62,665 nucleotides of DNA, from positions 1 to 62,665 of IMG/VR virus record IMGVR_UViG_3300018080_000186. One strand, 5' to 3'. The DNA is from a virus. The notes under the pieces were generated by a model. That model was not told the DNA's origin. It was given only the letters and a program-made list of their open reading frames with translations, and ran no database searches. Made by a program: the position numbers and the translations under genes. The stretch's first letter is position 1. Each line of letters opens with the position of its first letter. This document shows positions 8,405-17,615 of this stretch, in pieces.

Positions 8405-8671
8405 ATGGAGCTCGTTGCCTACGGCGGGTACGGGGATGTGCAGGACGAGATCCCTGATGTCGCACTGGAGCGCCAACAGCTCTACGAGGAGCGCCTCGCT
8501 CGTGCGACCGAGGCGGCCATGGTCGCCGCATCGCAGGCCGAGATCAACGCAGCCCTCGCCGCCCAGGCCCAGGAGACCAATCACTCCATCATCATGGGGT
8601 TCGTGGGAACAGGGGCCGTGGGTATCATGGTGTGGGCCCTGAGCATGGCCTTCACTCATCGCAAGAGGTGA
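8405..8671 (+). CDS. Tail-anchored YGGYG protein
   Basis: An 88-residue protein that shows the late-protein architecture in its simplest form: AYGGYG at residues 5-10, an Ala/Glu-rich helix, a single membrane helix near 63-83 and a terminal HRKR. Confidence 0.8.
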   Translation: MELVAYGGYGDVQDEIPDVALERQQLYEERLARATEAAMVAASQAEINAALAAQAQETNHSIIMGFVGTGAVGIMVWALSMAFTHRKR

Positions 8672-8674
8672 ACG

Positions 8675-10798
8675 ATGTCCAAGCGGACTGGTCCATTCGG
8701 CATCATCCCCCCAGGGGTTCCCGTCGAGAGAGGTCCCTACCCGGAGACCATCGAGTGGCGGCACACGCACGAGACCACGGACAACCCCGAGTTGTTCATG
8801 GGATGGCTCTCGGACATCCAGGCGTCCCTCGCCCTCGTCGGGCTCTCCATGGTGTCGCAGACCACGGATGGTCGCACAGTCTGGACCGCGGCCGGTCACA
8901 AGGTCGCGGAGCTCGTCACCACCATGGACGGAAAGAAGGGAACCGTCTACGCACGCCCCATCGGGGGGCAGGCCCCGTCCCCGGGGATCCGTGGAAGGGT
9001 CGCTGCAGAGGAGCTGAGGAGGAGCTCGCAGTGGCTCGGCTACGGGCAGAGGACGGCCACGTTGCGTCCAGGCGGAGCAACCCACGTCCCGGCCGAGGAT
9101 CCGACCGACGCGCCGACCTGGGAGTCCACTGAGGTCGGCACCGTCACCGCGGTGTCCACGGCCACGGGGGACGTGACTCTCCGCGCACCGACATGGAGCG
9201 CGGCGACTGGGAAGGCGATGCCGCTGTTCCCGATCCCCGAGGACCTCTATCAGCAGGCCCTGGCAGATCTGAAGGCTGGAAAACTGAAGTACTACGGAGG
9301 CATCGGCCTCGGCGTCCTCGGGGCCCTTGGTGGTGTCGCGACCGCCATGATGAGAAAGAGTCTCGGAACAGCCGGAACGGTGGCCGCTGGAGCCGCGTCC
9401 GTCGGTGGTGTCGGCGGAGGCAGCCTCCTCGCCGTGAACGGGAAGAAGTCGCAGGAAGAGGCCGTGCTCGTCATCGAGCAGTACGAAATGCAGCAGGACT
9501 CGAGTCGGGGCACTTCGGAGATAGAGATCAGTGAGGAGGTCGAGGTTCTGGTACCGGATACCGATTCTGTTCAGGCAGTCGCCGGCGGATCAGCCTTCCG
9601 CGTCCTTCCGGCCGGTGAGATCGTCAACGGCATCGAGTCGCTTCCCGGGGATGCAAAGGTGACCATTCGCGATCTGGAGGTTCCAAGCACGACGTCTCAT
9701 TTCGACTACGATGCCGACGACATCTACGCGAATGTTTACTGGGATGGCGACCGCTCGCTGCTCTTCAGCAACATCCCCAGGGAAGGCCAACTGCTCATTC
9801 GCATCGGAGTCCACAGCAACGGAAACGTTGGGTATGGAGTCGAGGGACATGAGGGGTTTCAGCGGAAGAAGGGGAAGCAGGCCCCGGCATTTCTCGACGG
9901 TGCAATCCTTGCCAACGATCTCATTCAGCAGGGGGATGTGGGAGTGTTTGCGAACGATCTGTTCGCCAAGATCGGGCTCACCTACAACTACGGACTGTGC
10001 ATCGGGGATCGCGGCGGTGGAGCGCAGGATGGGTTCGGCCTTGCCCTGAAGAACTACAGGAGCCCCTGGGAGGTGATCTCTCACTGGGCCGAGCGCACCA
10101 TTGGCATCCTCGTCAAGATTGTCAGCGCATACGTCGGGGCGCAGGCGGCAACGAGTACCATCGGTGAGATGGTTTTCACCGCAGCGATGACTGGCGTGGA
10201 TGCCCTGCAGGTCCTTGCGACGGGAGGATCTCTCAGCGATCTGAAAAACATCGGACTGGGCCTGGCCAAGAAAATGGGGTTGCGACTGTTCCTCGAGTAC
10301 GGACGGGATTTCTGCATCAATGCCAACGAGAAAATACGGGCCGGGTTCTTGGAGCATCTCGGAAGGGAGTCTTCCCTGTACCAGTTCGCCAACTCGTTCT
10401 ACGAAACCATCCAGGACTACAAGAGCTCACTGATGGGCACCGTGGGTGGAATGGACATCTGGGACGAGCTCAAGTACATCCCGCAGTCGATGGGGGTGGC
10501 CGATCATGGTCTTCTGGAGAGAGTCAACGACGTCTGGAGAGAGAAGCAGGCGCTGGCGATCCAGACCTACGAGGACACGATTGTGGCCTATGGGACCTCG
10601 ATGCCCGCAAAGCAGTTGAACTACATCGAGGCGATGAAGCAGAAAATCACTGACAAGATGGGGAGACTGGTCAACGCGCACGAGATGATGATCGCGTCCA
10701 ACCTCAACGGGATGAACGAGAGTTTTCACGGTTACAGCAAGACCCTTATCGACGCTGGAGCACAGTACGACCAGGTCAGGATCGTCCTGTACCGATAG
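8675..10798 (+). CDS. Largest virion protein, with central membrane segments
   Basis: A 707-residue protein, the longest in the genome. Residues 1-190 are soluble and contain a GYGQ motif near 120. Gly-rich hydrophobic segments lie near 206-225 and 230-252. The long remainder is mixed beta/alpha and ends in helices. From about base 9500 the codons become visibly less GC-biased than in the first third, suggesting the two parts have different histories. Candidate roles include a vertex, DNA-delivery or penton-complex protein, but nothing in the sequence decides this. Confidence 0.75.
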   Translation: MSKRTGPFGIIPPGVPVERGPYPETIEWRHTHETTDNPELFMGWLSDIQASLALVGLSMVSQTTDGRTVWTAAGHKVAELVTTMDGKKGTVYARPIGGQAPSPGIRGRVAAEELRRSSQWLGYGQRTATLRPGGATHVPAEDPTDAPTWESTEVGTVTAVSTATGDVTLRAPTWSAATGKAMPLFPIPEDLYQQALADLKAGKLKYYGGIGLGVLGALGGVATAMMRKSLGTAGTVAAGAASVGGVGGGSLLAVNGKKSQEEAVLVIEQYEMQQDSSRGTSEIEISEEVEVLVPDTDSVQAVAGGSAFRVLPAGEIVNGIESLPGDAKVTIRDLEVPSTTSHFDYDADDIYANVYWDGDRSLLFSNIPREGQLLIRIGVHSNGNVGYGVEGHEGFQRKKGKQAPAFLDGAILANDLIQQGDVGVFANDLFAKIGLTYNYGLCIGDRGGGAQDGFGLALKNYRSPWEVISHWAERTIGILVKIVSAYVGAQAATSTIGEMVFTAAMTGVDALQVLATGGSLSDLKNIGLGLAKKMGLRLFLEYGRDFCINANEKIRAGFLEHLGRESSLYQFANSFYETIQDYKSSLMGTVGGMDIWDELKYIPQSMGVADHGLLERVNDVWREKQALAIQTYEDTIVAYGTSMPAKQLNYIEAMKQKITDKMGRLVNAHEMMIASNLNGMNESFHGYSKTLIDAGAQYDQVRIVLYR

Positions 10799-10807
10799 GA
10801 GAGGAAC

Positions 10808-11221
10808 ATGAGAAGCAACCTGATGACAGCCTACGGAGCTCCTCCTGGAATCCCGGAGGGCTACGAGCTCGAGACGCTGACCACTCCCTATGTCCACGAG
10901 GACGTGAGTGACGCGGTCGACTTCGCGGTGGAGATCCAGAACCTGTCGGACGAGCGTGGGTACGTGGTGCAGGGCATCGAGCCGGTCCAGGATCCCACGA
11001 CGGGCCTCTGGGGGGTCTACGTGGAGTACTGGAGGCCGCCCGTTGGGGCAATCCGTTCGGGAGAGGTGACCCAGGAGCCCGCGGAGATCCTTCGCACCCC
11101 GAGCAACACGACCGAGAAGAAGGGCTGGCCGTGGTACGCCTACGCTGGCATCGGACTGGGAGCCCTCGCCGTCCTGGGCGGTGGCTACCTCATCTACAAG
11201 GGAAGCAAGAAGAGGAGATGA
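10808..11221 (+). CDS. Tail-anchored late protein, AYGAP motif
   Basis: A 137-residue protein with TAYGAP at residues 7-12, a compact soluble domain, a membrane helix near residues 108-130 and a terminal KGSKKRR. The same layout recurs in the next three genes, which look like a diverged family of anchors. Confidence 0.8.
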   Translation: MRSNLMTAYGAPPGIPEGYELETLTTPYVHEDVSDAVDFAVEIQNLSDERGYVVQGIEPVQDPTTGLWGVYVEYWRPPVGAIRSGEVTQEPAEILRTPSNTTEKKGWPWYAYAGIGLGALAVLGGGYLIYKGSKKRR

Positions 11222-11223
11222 CC

Positions 11224-11820
11224 ATGAGAACGGCAGCGTTCCAGAGGAACATGAGGCAGGCTGGAATCCCGTCGCTGTACAGGGGCTACGGCCGTCAGAA
11301 CATGATGAGCTACGACGGGTACGGAGCGTGCAGCGGCTGCGGCCTCGGCCAGGAGAACGGGGAGGTCCCATTCGACCCCAACGCCCCCACCGAGGAGGAG
11401 ATCGCGGCGATGATGGCCGAGCTCCCGCCTCACATCATCGCGGATCCGAAGAAGGGAGTCCTGCTCTACCTGCAGAGTGCGGTGGCTCTCGACAGGGGGA
11501 CCGCAGAGGCGATCAAGCTCGCCGTTCAGCAGGCACTCGAGCACCACGACGTCATGGGTGTCGAGCGAATCGACATCGTCCAGCAGGAAGGCGTCTACTA
11601 CGTCGAGGCCCTGTTCTGGGGCGACATCGACGAGGACATGCTGCAGGGCGGGATCAACGAGTTCGAGATCGCGGAGGGCATCCAGGGCTTCGTGCGACTC
11701 GCCACCGAGGAGGACCGCAAGGTCGAGACGCCGAAGTGGCTGATCTACGGCGGCATCGGCGCGGGCGTGGTGGCCCTGGGTCTCGTGGGCCTGGTCATCT
11801 GGCGTCCCTGGAAGAAGTAG
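11224..11820 (+). CDS. Tail-anchored late protein with two YG motifs
   Basis: A 198-residue protein with YRGYG near residues 19-23 and YDGYGACSGCG near 30-40, including a CxxC pair. A soluble domain rich in Glu/Ile follows, then a membrane helix near 174-194 and a terminal PWKK. Confidence 0.8.
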   Translation: MRTAAFQRNMRQAGIPSLYRGYGRQNMMSYDGYGACSGCGLGQENGEVPFDPNAPTEEEIAAMMAELPPHIIADPKKGVLLYLQSAVALDRGTAEAIKLAVQQALEHHDVMGVERIDIVQQEGVYYVEALFWGDIDEDMLQGGINEFEIAEGIQGFVRLATEEDRKVETPKWLIYGGIGAGVVALGLVGLVIWRPWKK

Positions 11821-11829
11821 AGGTCTGAG

Positions 11830-12177
11830 ATGAGGTACGGAGCAAGCATCGACGCAGTGGCCTACGGGCAGATGGACGAGCGCCCCGCAGGACTGGATCC
11901 CTCGTGGGTCCTGAGGACCGAGCGGGACCCGACCGTGAGCGACAGCTACGACGTCGTGGCCGAGCGGATCGCGGCCATGGAGGAGAGGCTGGTCTCGAAG
12001 GGGTGGTACCCGCACGGGTACACCATCCCAGAGAACCCGGACGGGACCTACGGCCCTGCGGAGGTCCAGTATTGGGGTCCTCCCGAGGAGAAGGGTCCGA
12101 ACTGGGGTCTGATCGTCGGGGCTGGCGCGGCCGGCCTCTCGGTCATCGGGATCGTCCTGGCCATCGTGGAGAGCTGA
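11830..12177 (+). CDS. Tail-anchored late protein, VAYGQ motif
   Basis: A 115-residue protein with RYGAS and VAYGQ within the first 15 residues, a soluble domain and a C-terminal membrane helix ending in VES. Unlike its relatives it lacks a basic tail. Confidence 0.8.
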   Translation: MRYGASIDAVAYGQMDERPAGLDPSWVLRTERDPTVSDSYDVVAERIAAMEERLVSKGWYPHGYTIPENPDGTYGPAEVQYWGPPEEKGPNWGLIVGAGAAGLSVIGIVLAIVES

Positions 12178-12190
12178 GAGGAGGAGCACC

Positions 12191-12829
12191 GTGAAAATAG
12201 TCATGAACGGTCACAACAGCCAGATCCTGACCCCATCGTGGCCCGGGATGAGAGGATACGGCACCGATCCGGTCATCAATCACGGTGCCCCTCAGTCCCC
12301 CCAGGCGGGACCGGACGGGACCTTCAGGCCCGACTGGGGGTCCAGGGGAGCCACGGCCATCCCCAAGAGGCCCACGAGCAGGCCCGAGAGGGGCCTCAGC
12401 GCGTCCGTGGAGGCCCCTGGGGCCACCGAGACGTCCATGGGCACCTCCGACGCCGAGCCGACGCCTCAGGAGATGCTGGAGGCCGTCGCGGAGACGATGG
12501 AGACCATGGAGGAGGGCATCGACCAGGCCACGGCCATCCTCCAGGAGGCGCAGCAGGAGCTCCCCGAGGACGCGGCCGGGGATCAGCCCACGGTCACGGC
12601 GACCGAGCACCCGTACGATGTGCCGAACCCCGAGGTGCAGGCCACCGCCAGCGACGTCCCGAGCGGGGAGTACGTGGGCGGGACGGAGATCGGTCCCGAG
12701 GCCGGCAACGGGGTCACCTACCCCGACACCGAGGAGGAGAAGAGCAGGTGGCCCCTCTACGTGGGCGTCGGGGCCGGGATCGGGCTCCTGGGACTGCTCG
12801 GCCTGGCCGCCTGGGGAGCGAGCAAGTGA
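12191..12829 (+). CDS. Tail-anchored late protein with acidic low-complexity stalk
   Basis: A 212-residue protein. RGYGTD lies near residues 18-23. Residues 30-180 are rich in Pro, Ala, Thr and Glu and form a probable extended stalk, and one membrane helix near 188-208 ends in ASK. It starts at GTG 12191 behind GAGGAG. Confidence 0.75.
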   Translation: MKIVMNGHNSQILTPSWPGMRGYGTDPVINHGAPQSPQAGPDGTFRPDWGSRGATAIPKRPTSRPERGLSASVEAPGATETSMGTSDAEPTPQEMLEAVAETMETMEEGIDQATAILQEAQQELPEDAAGDQPTVTATEHPYDVPNPEVQATASDVPSGEYVGGTEIGPEAGNGVTYPDTEEEKSRWPLYVGVGAGIGLLGLLGLAAWGASK

Positions 12830-12832
12830 TCC

Positions 12833-13093
12833 ATGGCTCGGAAGCGGACCAGGAAGCGCAAGCTCTGCCCCGACGGGGTGGTGAGCGAGTGCGTCTACTG
12901 CGTCGAGCTCCGGGGCGACATCTGGAAGGTACTCGATCCGAGTGGAGCGACAATCGAGGAGTCGAAGAGCCAGCGCAAGGCCATGGGCATTGCGGACAAC
13001 TACATCATCTCGTGCGAGGCATCGAGATCGGGGTACGGGCAGAAGCAGAAGCGAAGGGATTTCAACCATCGGCGGGGGCCGTTCAGGTGGTGA
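12833..13093 (+). CDS. Small basic protein with SGYG motif
   Basis: An 86-residue protein with a Lys/Arg-rich N-terminus, two Cys near residues 20-23 and an SGYGQKQ motif near residue 62 followed by a basic end. There is no membrane helix. Possibly nucleic-acid-binding. Confidence 0.7.
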   Translation: MARKRTRKRKLCPDGVVSECVYCVELRGDIWKVLDPSGATIEESKSQRKAMGIADNYIISCEASRSGYGQKQKRRDFNHRRGPFRW

Positions 13094-13102
13094 GGTGATG
13101 AC

Positions 13103-13342
13103 GTGGTCAAGCTCTCGTGGCAGATGACGATCCTGTACTCAATCGCAATGATCATCATGGGCACCGTGATCGTGCTCGGGTTCTACAACGAGCAGGCAGC
13201 GGAGATGAGCAAGTATGCCTTCGGGCTCATCGCGGCCCTGCTCGGGTACGGGGGAGGGAAACTGCAGACGGTCTGGGAGATCAAGAAAGGCAACAACGGA
13301 GGAAGCGATGCACGACCTGCACAGCCCACTGAACGGGAGTGA
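13103..13342 (+). CDS. Two-helix small membrane protein (holin-like)
   Basis: A 79-residue protein from GTG 13103 with helices near residues 7-26 and 36-52 and a charged C-terminus. Size and topology fit a class II holin, and a lipoprotein and a transglycosylase follow downstream. It could equally be a virion membrane protein like its neighbours. Confidence 0.6.
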   Translation: MVKLSWQMTILYSIAMIIMGTVIVLGFYNEQAAEMSKYAFGLIAALLGYGGGKLQTVWEIKKGNNGGSDARPAQPTERE

Positions 13343-14066
13343 CATGAGGGAGAGCCATCCGAAGGTGACACGCCAGATCCGCGTGAGCCGTTGGTTGGTC
13401 CCCATCGCCGTCATGATCATCGTGACGCTGATGACGTTCATGCTCGGAGGTTGCGGGAGCTGGCTCAACGACACCCGCACCGGACTGCTTGCCGCCAACG
13501 CGAGCCTCAACGCCTACGACGACATCGCGGTGGAGGTCTGGGCCGATGCCCCGACAAACCCCGAGGCGAAGGCCGACCTGGGCATCAGCCTCTGCGCGTG
13601 CCTCATCACCCAGGACTCGCTGATCCAGGCATGGTCCGTGACCACGGCGGTGGACAAGGGCATTCAGAAGGAGGGCGACATCACGCCCTACCTCTCGACG
13701 GCCATCGGGGTGCTTGACTCGCTCGAGGACTACCTCGAGATGGGAGGTGTGCCGATTCCCCAGGCCATCAAGGCGGCCATCGCCTACCTCGAGGGGATGA
13801 ATCCGGGAGGTGTCCTTGCCCCGGACGCGGAGCCTCTCGAGCAGTGCACCGCGATCCTCGAGGAGAAGTTCCCGATGGCCGGCATCGGGAACGTGCCCTG
13901 GGAGACCATCGTGAGCTCGGGCGCGGAGCTCGCGCTGTTCCTGATGCAGATCATCAAGGACAACATCGAGGGCAACGACATCCCGGAGGGCGCCCTGGAG
14001 ACCTACATCCGATCCGTGCTCAAGCAGGCTTCCCTCTACGAGCACTCGCAGGGGGACCCGGAGTAG
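13308..14066 (+). CDS. Virus-encoded lipoprotein
   Basis: A 252-residue protein with a basic N-region, a hydrophobic signal segment and a lipobox LGGC with Cys at residue 49, counted from ATG 13308. That start has a GGAGG site at 13299-13303; ATG 13344 is the alternative and would give a shorter signal. The mature part is helical. The downstream position relative to a holin-like gene would suit a spanin, but its length is more like a host-surface or exclusion lipoprotein. Confidence 0.7.
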   Translation: MHDLHSPLNGSDMRESHPKVTRQIRVSRWLVPIAVMIIVTLMTFMLGGCGSWLNDTRTGLLAANASLNAYDDIAVEVWADAPTNPEAKADLGISLCACLITQDSLIQAWSVTTAVDKGIQKEGDITPYLSTAIGVLDSLEDYLEMGGVPIPQAIKAAIAYLEGMNPGGVLAPDAEPLEQCTAILEEKFPMAGIGNVPWETIVSSGAELALFLMQIIKDNIEGNDIPEGALETYIRSVLKQASLYEHSQGDPE

Positions 14067-14067
14067 G

Positions 14068-14514
14068 ATGCCGCCGAAGTGTACCAGGATCGACCGCGTC
14101 GAGCTCTGCACGACCACCACCGATGTCTGCGTCGAAGGTCCGATCACGAGCAGCGATCAGGTCTACCGGGTCTGCAAGGAGCTGATGATCTGCAACCGGA
14201 TGCAGGAGGAGTTCTGGGTCCTGTGCATCAGTCCCCGCGGCGACATCGTGAGCTACGCCCCCGTGACCAAGGGGACGACCGATGAGACCATGGTCATCCC
14301 CGCGGACGTGATGAGGATCGTTCTCGCCTCTGGGGTTCGCTCCATGATCCTGATCCACAACCACCCGAGCGGAGATCCCCAGCCGTCCGCGCAGGACCGC
14401 CACCTCACCATGAGGATGATGGAGGCGGCGAAGATGGTGGGGTTCACGGTGCTCGATCACATCATCGTGGCCGAGAGCAGCTACATCAGCTTTCGAGACG
14501 AGGGGATGATGTGA
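14068..14514 (+). CDS. RadC-like JAMM-domain protein
   Basis: A 148-residue protein matching the RadC/MPN+ family: HNHPSGDP with His97 and His99, and Asp110 completing the H-x-H-x10-D metal site. Only the JAMM domain is present; the N-terminal HhH region of host RadC is missing. JAMM proteins are zinc peptidases or deubiquitinase-like, but the function of bacterial RadC is unsettled. Its place among virion genes is notable. It overlaps the next gene by one base (TGATG). Confidence 0.8.
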   Translation: MPPKCTRIDRVELCTTTTDVCVEGPITSSDQVYRVCKELMICNRMQEEFWVLCISPRGDIVSYAPVTKGTTDETMVIPADVMRIVLASGVRSMILIHNHPSGDPQPSAQDRHLTMRMMEAAKMVGFTVLDHIIVAESSYISFRDEGMM

Positions 14515-15191
14515 TGGCGAGGCGGTTCGACTACTCGACGCTCTACCGCGAGGAGCCGCTCTCGTTCAGAGGATACGGCCAGCCTCAGCGCACGGTTCCG
14601 TGCGGCGAGACTCAGGTGAAGCCCACGCCGAAGAGGAGGGCGCCGGTACCGAAGAGCTACAGGGGGCTCTCGGCCGTCGAGCTCAAGCACTGCGATCTGC
14701 CGGACCACTACTTCGACCGCGAGAACCTGGCCTGGGGCACGCAGGTGGAGTTCGAGCACACCGATGACCCCGCAGTGGCGAAGTGCATCGCGAAGGCCCA
14801 TCTGCTCGAGCGCCCCGACTACTACGATCTGCTCGAGAAGTACGTGGAGGGACACGGCATGAGAGGACTCGAACGCAGACCCACCGGAGAGATCCGTCGG
14901 CCACGCGGGATGGGCAAGAAGCCGAGCTGCAGCCCGGTCGATGCCCAGGCCATGGCAAAGAAGCACCCGAAGACCTTCAAGGTGCCGAGCAAGGCCAAGC
15001 TCAAGAAGATCAAGAAGGGCGACACGGTGAAGATCACGGTGGCCGACGAGAGGTTCTGGGTCACGGTCACGAGCGTGAAGGGCAACAAGGTCTGCGGAAA
15101 GGTCGACAACGAGACCTCGGGCGAATGCAAGAAGTTCACCTACGGCAAGAAGGTGTGCTTCAAGAAGAAGAACATCTACGACGTCTGGTGA
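14514..15191 (+). CDS. YG-motif protein with DUF5661-like region
   Basis: A 225-residue protein. FRGYG lies near residues 17-21. The middle (about 70-110) carries the EFEHT...A..IA..HLLERPDYY pattern I associate with the phage domain DUF5661. The last 60 residues form a basic small beta domain with four Cys. There is no membrane helix. Function unknown. Confidence 0.7.
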   Translation: MARRFDYSTLYREEPLSFRGYGQPQRTVPCGETQVKPTPKRRAPVPKSYRGLSAVELKHCDLPDHYFDRENLAWGTQVEFEHTDDPAVAKCIAKAHLLERPDYYDLLEKYVEGHGMRGLERRPTGEIRRPRGMGKKPSCSPVDAQAMAKKHPKTFKVPSKAKLKKIKKGDTVKITVADERFWVTVTSVKGNKVCGKVDNETSGECKKFTYGKKVCFKKKNIYDVW

Positions 15192-15195
15192 GAGA

Positions 15196-16089
15196 GTGGA
15201 CAGAGACGGACAGATCGGTAGCTTCATCGGACTCGGCCTGACCGGTGCGTTCACCATCGGTAGCCTCGCGGCCCTGGTCCATGCCCGCAGTCGAGACGAG
15301 GCCGGGAAGATCGACCGGTGCCAGAGCTTCTACTCCGGCGAGGTGCCCGGGTACGACACGGAGCCTGGTCGTGACTACCTCGTGCTCGTGCAGGTCGACG
15401 GGATGATGCAGCCGGTCTGCGATGCCGTCGCGATCTGGTTCGGGAGCAGCGGTGAGGATGCCCGGTTCGTCTACGATCTGGGCAGGAGCGCGGGGGCCCT
15501 GCCTCCCCTCGGCGCCCTGCTCGCGGTCGGCCACCATCGCAGGAGCGGATCGCACTACCTGGGCAAGAAGGGGCCCATGCGCGGCTTCAACCTCTGGGGC
15601 CAGATGGCCGGGAAGAAGTGGCGCGAGGACGGCAAGCCGTTCGTGGCCTCCCATGGATCCGAGTTCGAGATCCGTGCTGGGGCATCCCAGGTCTCGGGGC
15701 CCTTCAAGAAGTTCTTCGACACCCCGGAGGAGAGCATCGGGGACTTCCTGGGCGCGTTGCGGAACAACTGGCCGCAGGCCTACGACGAGCTCAAGAGAAA
15801 GCAGCCGAATCCCTACGCCTACACCTGGTACCTGCAGGGGGCCCACTCGGTCTACGGTGGCAACTACGCCTCGACGCTCAAGGACGCGGGCGGGCCCTGG
15901 CTGATGGGCACGAGCATCGTCAGCAAGCTCAAGGCCGCCGCCGAGGCCCTGTACCAGGAGGCTTCCTACAACGGCCTCGTGGAGTGGGCAGAGTCGCTCC
16001 CAGAGCTCTCCTACCAGGAGGCCCTGGCCCTGGATGCGGAGTTCCCTGACCGGTCGGGTCCCTACCCCCTTGGAGGAGATCTACCATGA
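15196..16089 (+). CDS. Late protein with N-terminal membrane anchor
   Basis: A 297-residue protein from GTG 15196. A hydrophobic helix lies near residues 6-27 and is followed by a large soluble domain rich in Gly, Tyr and Trp. Its 3' end overlaps the transglycosylase gene by four bases, so the two may act together at the cell wall. Not recognised. Confidence 0.7.
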   Translation: MDRDGQIGSFIGLGLTGAFTIGSLAALVHARSRDEAGKIDRCQSFYSGEVPGYDTEPGRDYLVLVQVDGMMQPVCDAVAIWFGSSGEDARFVYDLGRSAGALPPLGALLAVGHHRRSGSHYLGKKGPMRGFNLWGQMAGKKWREDGKPFVASHGSEFEIRAGASQVSGPFKKFFDTPEESIGDFLGALRNNWPQAYDELKRKQPNPYAYTWYLQGAHSVYGGNYASTLKDAGGPWLMGTSIVSKLKAAAEALYQEASYNGLVEWAESLPELSYQEALALDAEFPDRSGPYPLGGDLP

Positions 16090-16895
16090 GCGGGTACTCG
16101 GGATCGTCCGGCAAGGACAGGTGGCCATCGGTCAAGGCCGCGATCAAGGCCGGCAAGAGCTCCACGGCGCACAAGAGGATCAGCAACTGCGTTCCCAAGA
16201 CGCTGCAGTGGACCTCCCTGTTCAACCAGTACCGCAAGGACATCCCTCTGGCCTTCATGGTCGTCAAGGCGGCCTTCGAGTCGTGCGGGAAGGCGGATGC
16301 CCTGACGAAGAGCGGGAAGGACATCGGTCTGTTCCAGCTCTTTCCCATCCACTTCGAGAGAAACGGGCTGACCCCGACGCAGGGACTCGATCCGGCCAAC
16401 AACACCAGGATCTTCGTGAAGGTGCTCGATGGGAGAGCAGCCTCGTTCGAGAAGAGCCACGGGTCCTGGTTCCCCAACGGCCGGGACTGGTCCTTCTGGG
16501 GCATCATGTGGCTCACCGCGGGCATCGGACCCGGGGCGACCCGTCACCTGCTCAACCAGGTCAGCCAGGGTCCTGGGGCCTTCAACAAAATCGTCTCGTT
16601 CGTGAGCTCCCACCCGGGATGGATGGAGGAGTACGCGCAGGACGCGAAGTGGGGAGTGCAGAGCGGCCGGCTCGTCGCGTTCCGGGTCATGGTGGCCTGG
16701 GACGTGGTGGGGGAGATCCGAAAGCTCGAGGCGAGCGGCGAGCTCGAGGAGTACGTCACGCAACCCGTTCCTGGGGTACCTCGTGGAGGTGACCTGGGGC
16801 GCATCTTCGGCATCACCCTCGCGGTCCTCGGATCTGCGAGTTCAGCAGCTCTGGTGGGATGGACCGCCTACCAGGGCCTGAGGAGGAAGAGATGA
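16086..16895 (+). CDS. Membrane-anchored lytic transglycosylase (SLT-like)
   Basis: A 269-residue protein. Glu65 in AAFESCG, followed by DIGLFQL and LDPANN, matches the SLT lysozyme-like fold, with Glu as the expected acid. The N-terminus carries SGYSGSSG. A C-terminal membrane helix near 242-262 ends in RRKR. A tail-anchored muralytic enzyme within the virion operon fits local cell-wall penetration during genome delivery. Confidence 0.75.
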   Translation: MSGYSGSSGKDRWPSVKAAIKAGKSSTAHKRISNCVPKTLQWTSLFNQYRKDIPLAFMVVKAAFESCGKADALTKSGKDIGLFQLFPIHFERNGLTPTQGLDPANNTRIFVKVLDGRAASFEKSHGSWFPNGRDWSFWGIMWLTAGIGPGATRHLLNQVSQGPGAFNKIVSFVSSHPGWMEEYAQDAKWGVQSGRLVAFRVMVAWDVVGEIRKLEASGELEEYVTQPVPGVPRGGDLGRIFGITLAVLGSASSAALVGWTAYQGLRRKR

Positions 16896-17605
16896 GATTC
16901 GGAGCATTCAGACCCCGACGGCCGGCACTGCCTCGCCGCCCCGGCTACTACAACAAGGATCGCGATGGATTCCCCACCAATCCGGTGATGGGAGTGCCCG
17001 AGATCCCGGGGGGCCAGGTCTCATACGGGCCCCACCCCGACGCCATGTGGCCGACCGAAGTGCTTCCTCCCGGCCCTGGGGTTCCGTGCCCGCCGGGGAT
17101 GCAGTGGACCTCGGCCGACCGCAAGTGCACACCGATGCAGCCTCAGTACTCGGGCCTCGGCGCCATCGCGAGAACGGCCCCGCATCAGGGGATGGCCACC
17201 ATGCCGAACTACTGGGCCCGCAACGCCTACAACCGCCAGGCCAACGTCAGGGCCTTCGGCGGGTACGGTGGATACCTGAGCCCCAACGTGGGCAAGGAGT
17301 GGCAGTGGGACTCGTTCGCGGTCGCTCTCGCGGCCATGGCGGCCACCGCCTCGGTGGGCCTCGCCGGCGCGGCCATTGCTCACCCCCAGAAGAAGGGTGG
17401 AGGACGCGGGAAGATGTCACGCACCATCATCCCGTTCGTGCTCCCGAGTCTGGGGGCCGGCGTGATCGCCTACCTGCTCCGATGGAACATGAACAAGGGA
17501 GAGCCCTGCAACGGGGATCGGGTGGATCAGTTGCCGGGACCGAGCACCGTGGGCCGCACTCGCACCGGAACGGTGGACACGGCCTACGAGCCAGAACTGA
17601 TCTGA
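16892..17605 (+). CDS. YGGYGGY membrane protein, two helices
   Basis: A 237-residue protein. A Pro-rich N-terminal half contains a CPPGMQW loop, and FGGYGGY sits near residues 124-130. Hydrophobic helices near 148-168 and 182-200 flank a Lys/Gly-rich loop. It sits between the transglycosylase and the spike gene and is probably structural. Confidence 0.75.
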   Translation: MRFGAFRPRRPALPRRPGYYNKDRDGFPTNPVMGVPEIPGGQVSYGPHPDAMWPTEVLPPGPGVPCPPGMQWTSADRKCTPMQPQYSGLGAIARTAPHQGMATMPNYWARNAYNRQANVRAFGGYGGYLSPNVGKEWQWDSFAVALAAMAATASVGLAGAAIAHPQKKGGGRGKMSRTIIPFVLPSLGAGVIAYLLRWNMNKGEPCNGDRVDQLPGPSTVGRTRTGTVDTAYEPELI

Positions 17606-17615
17606 GGAGGACAAC

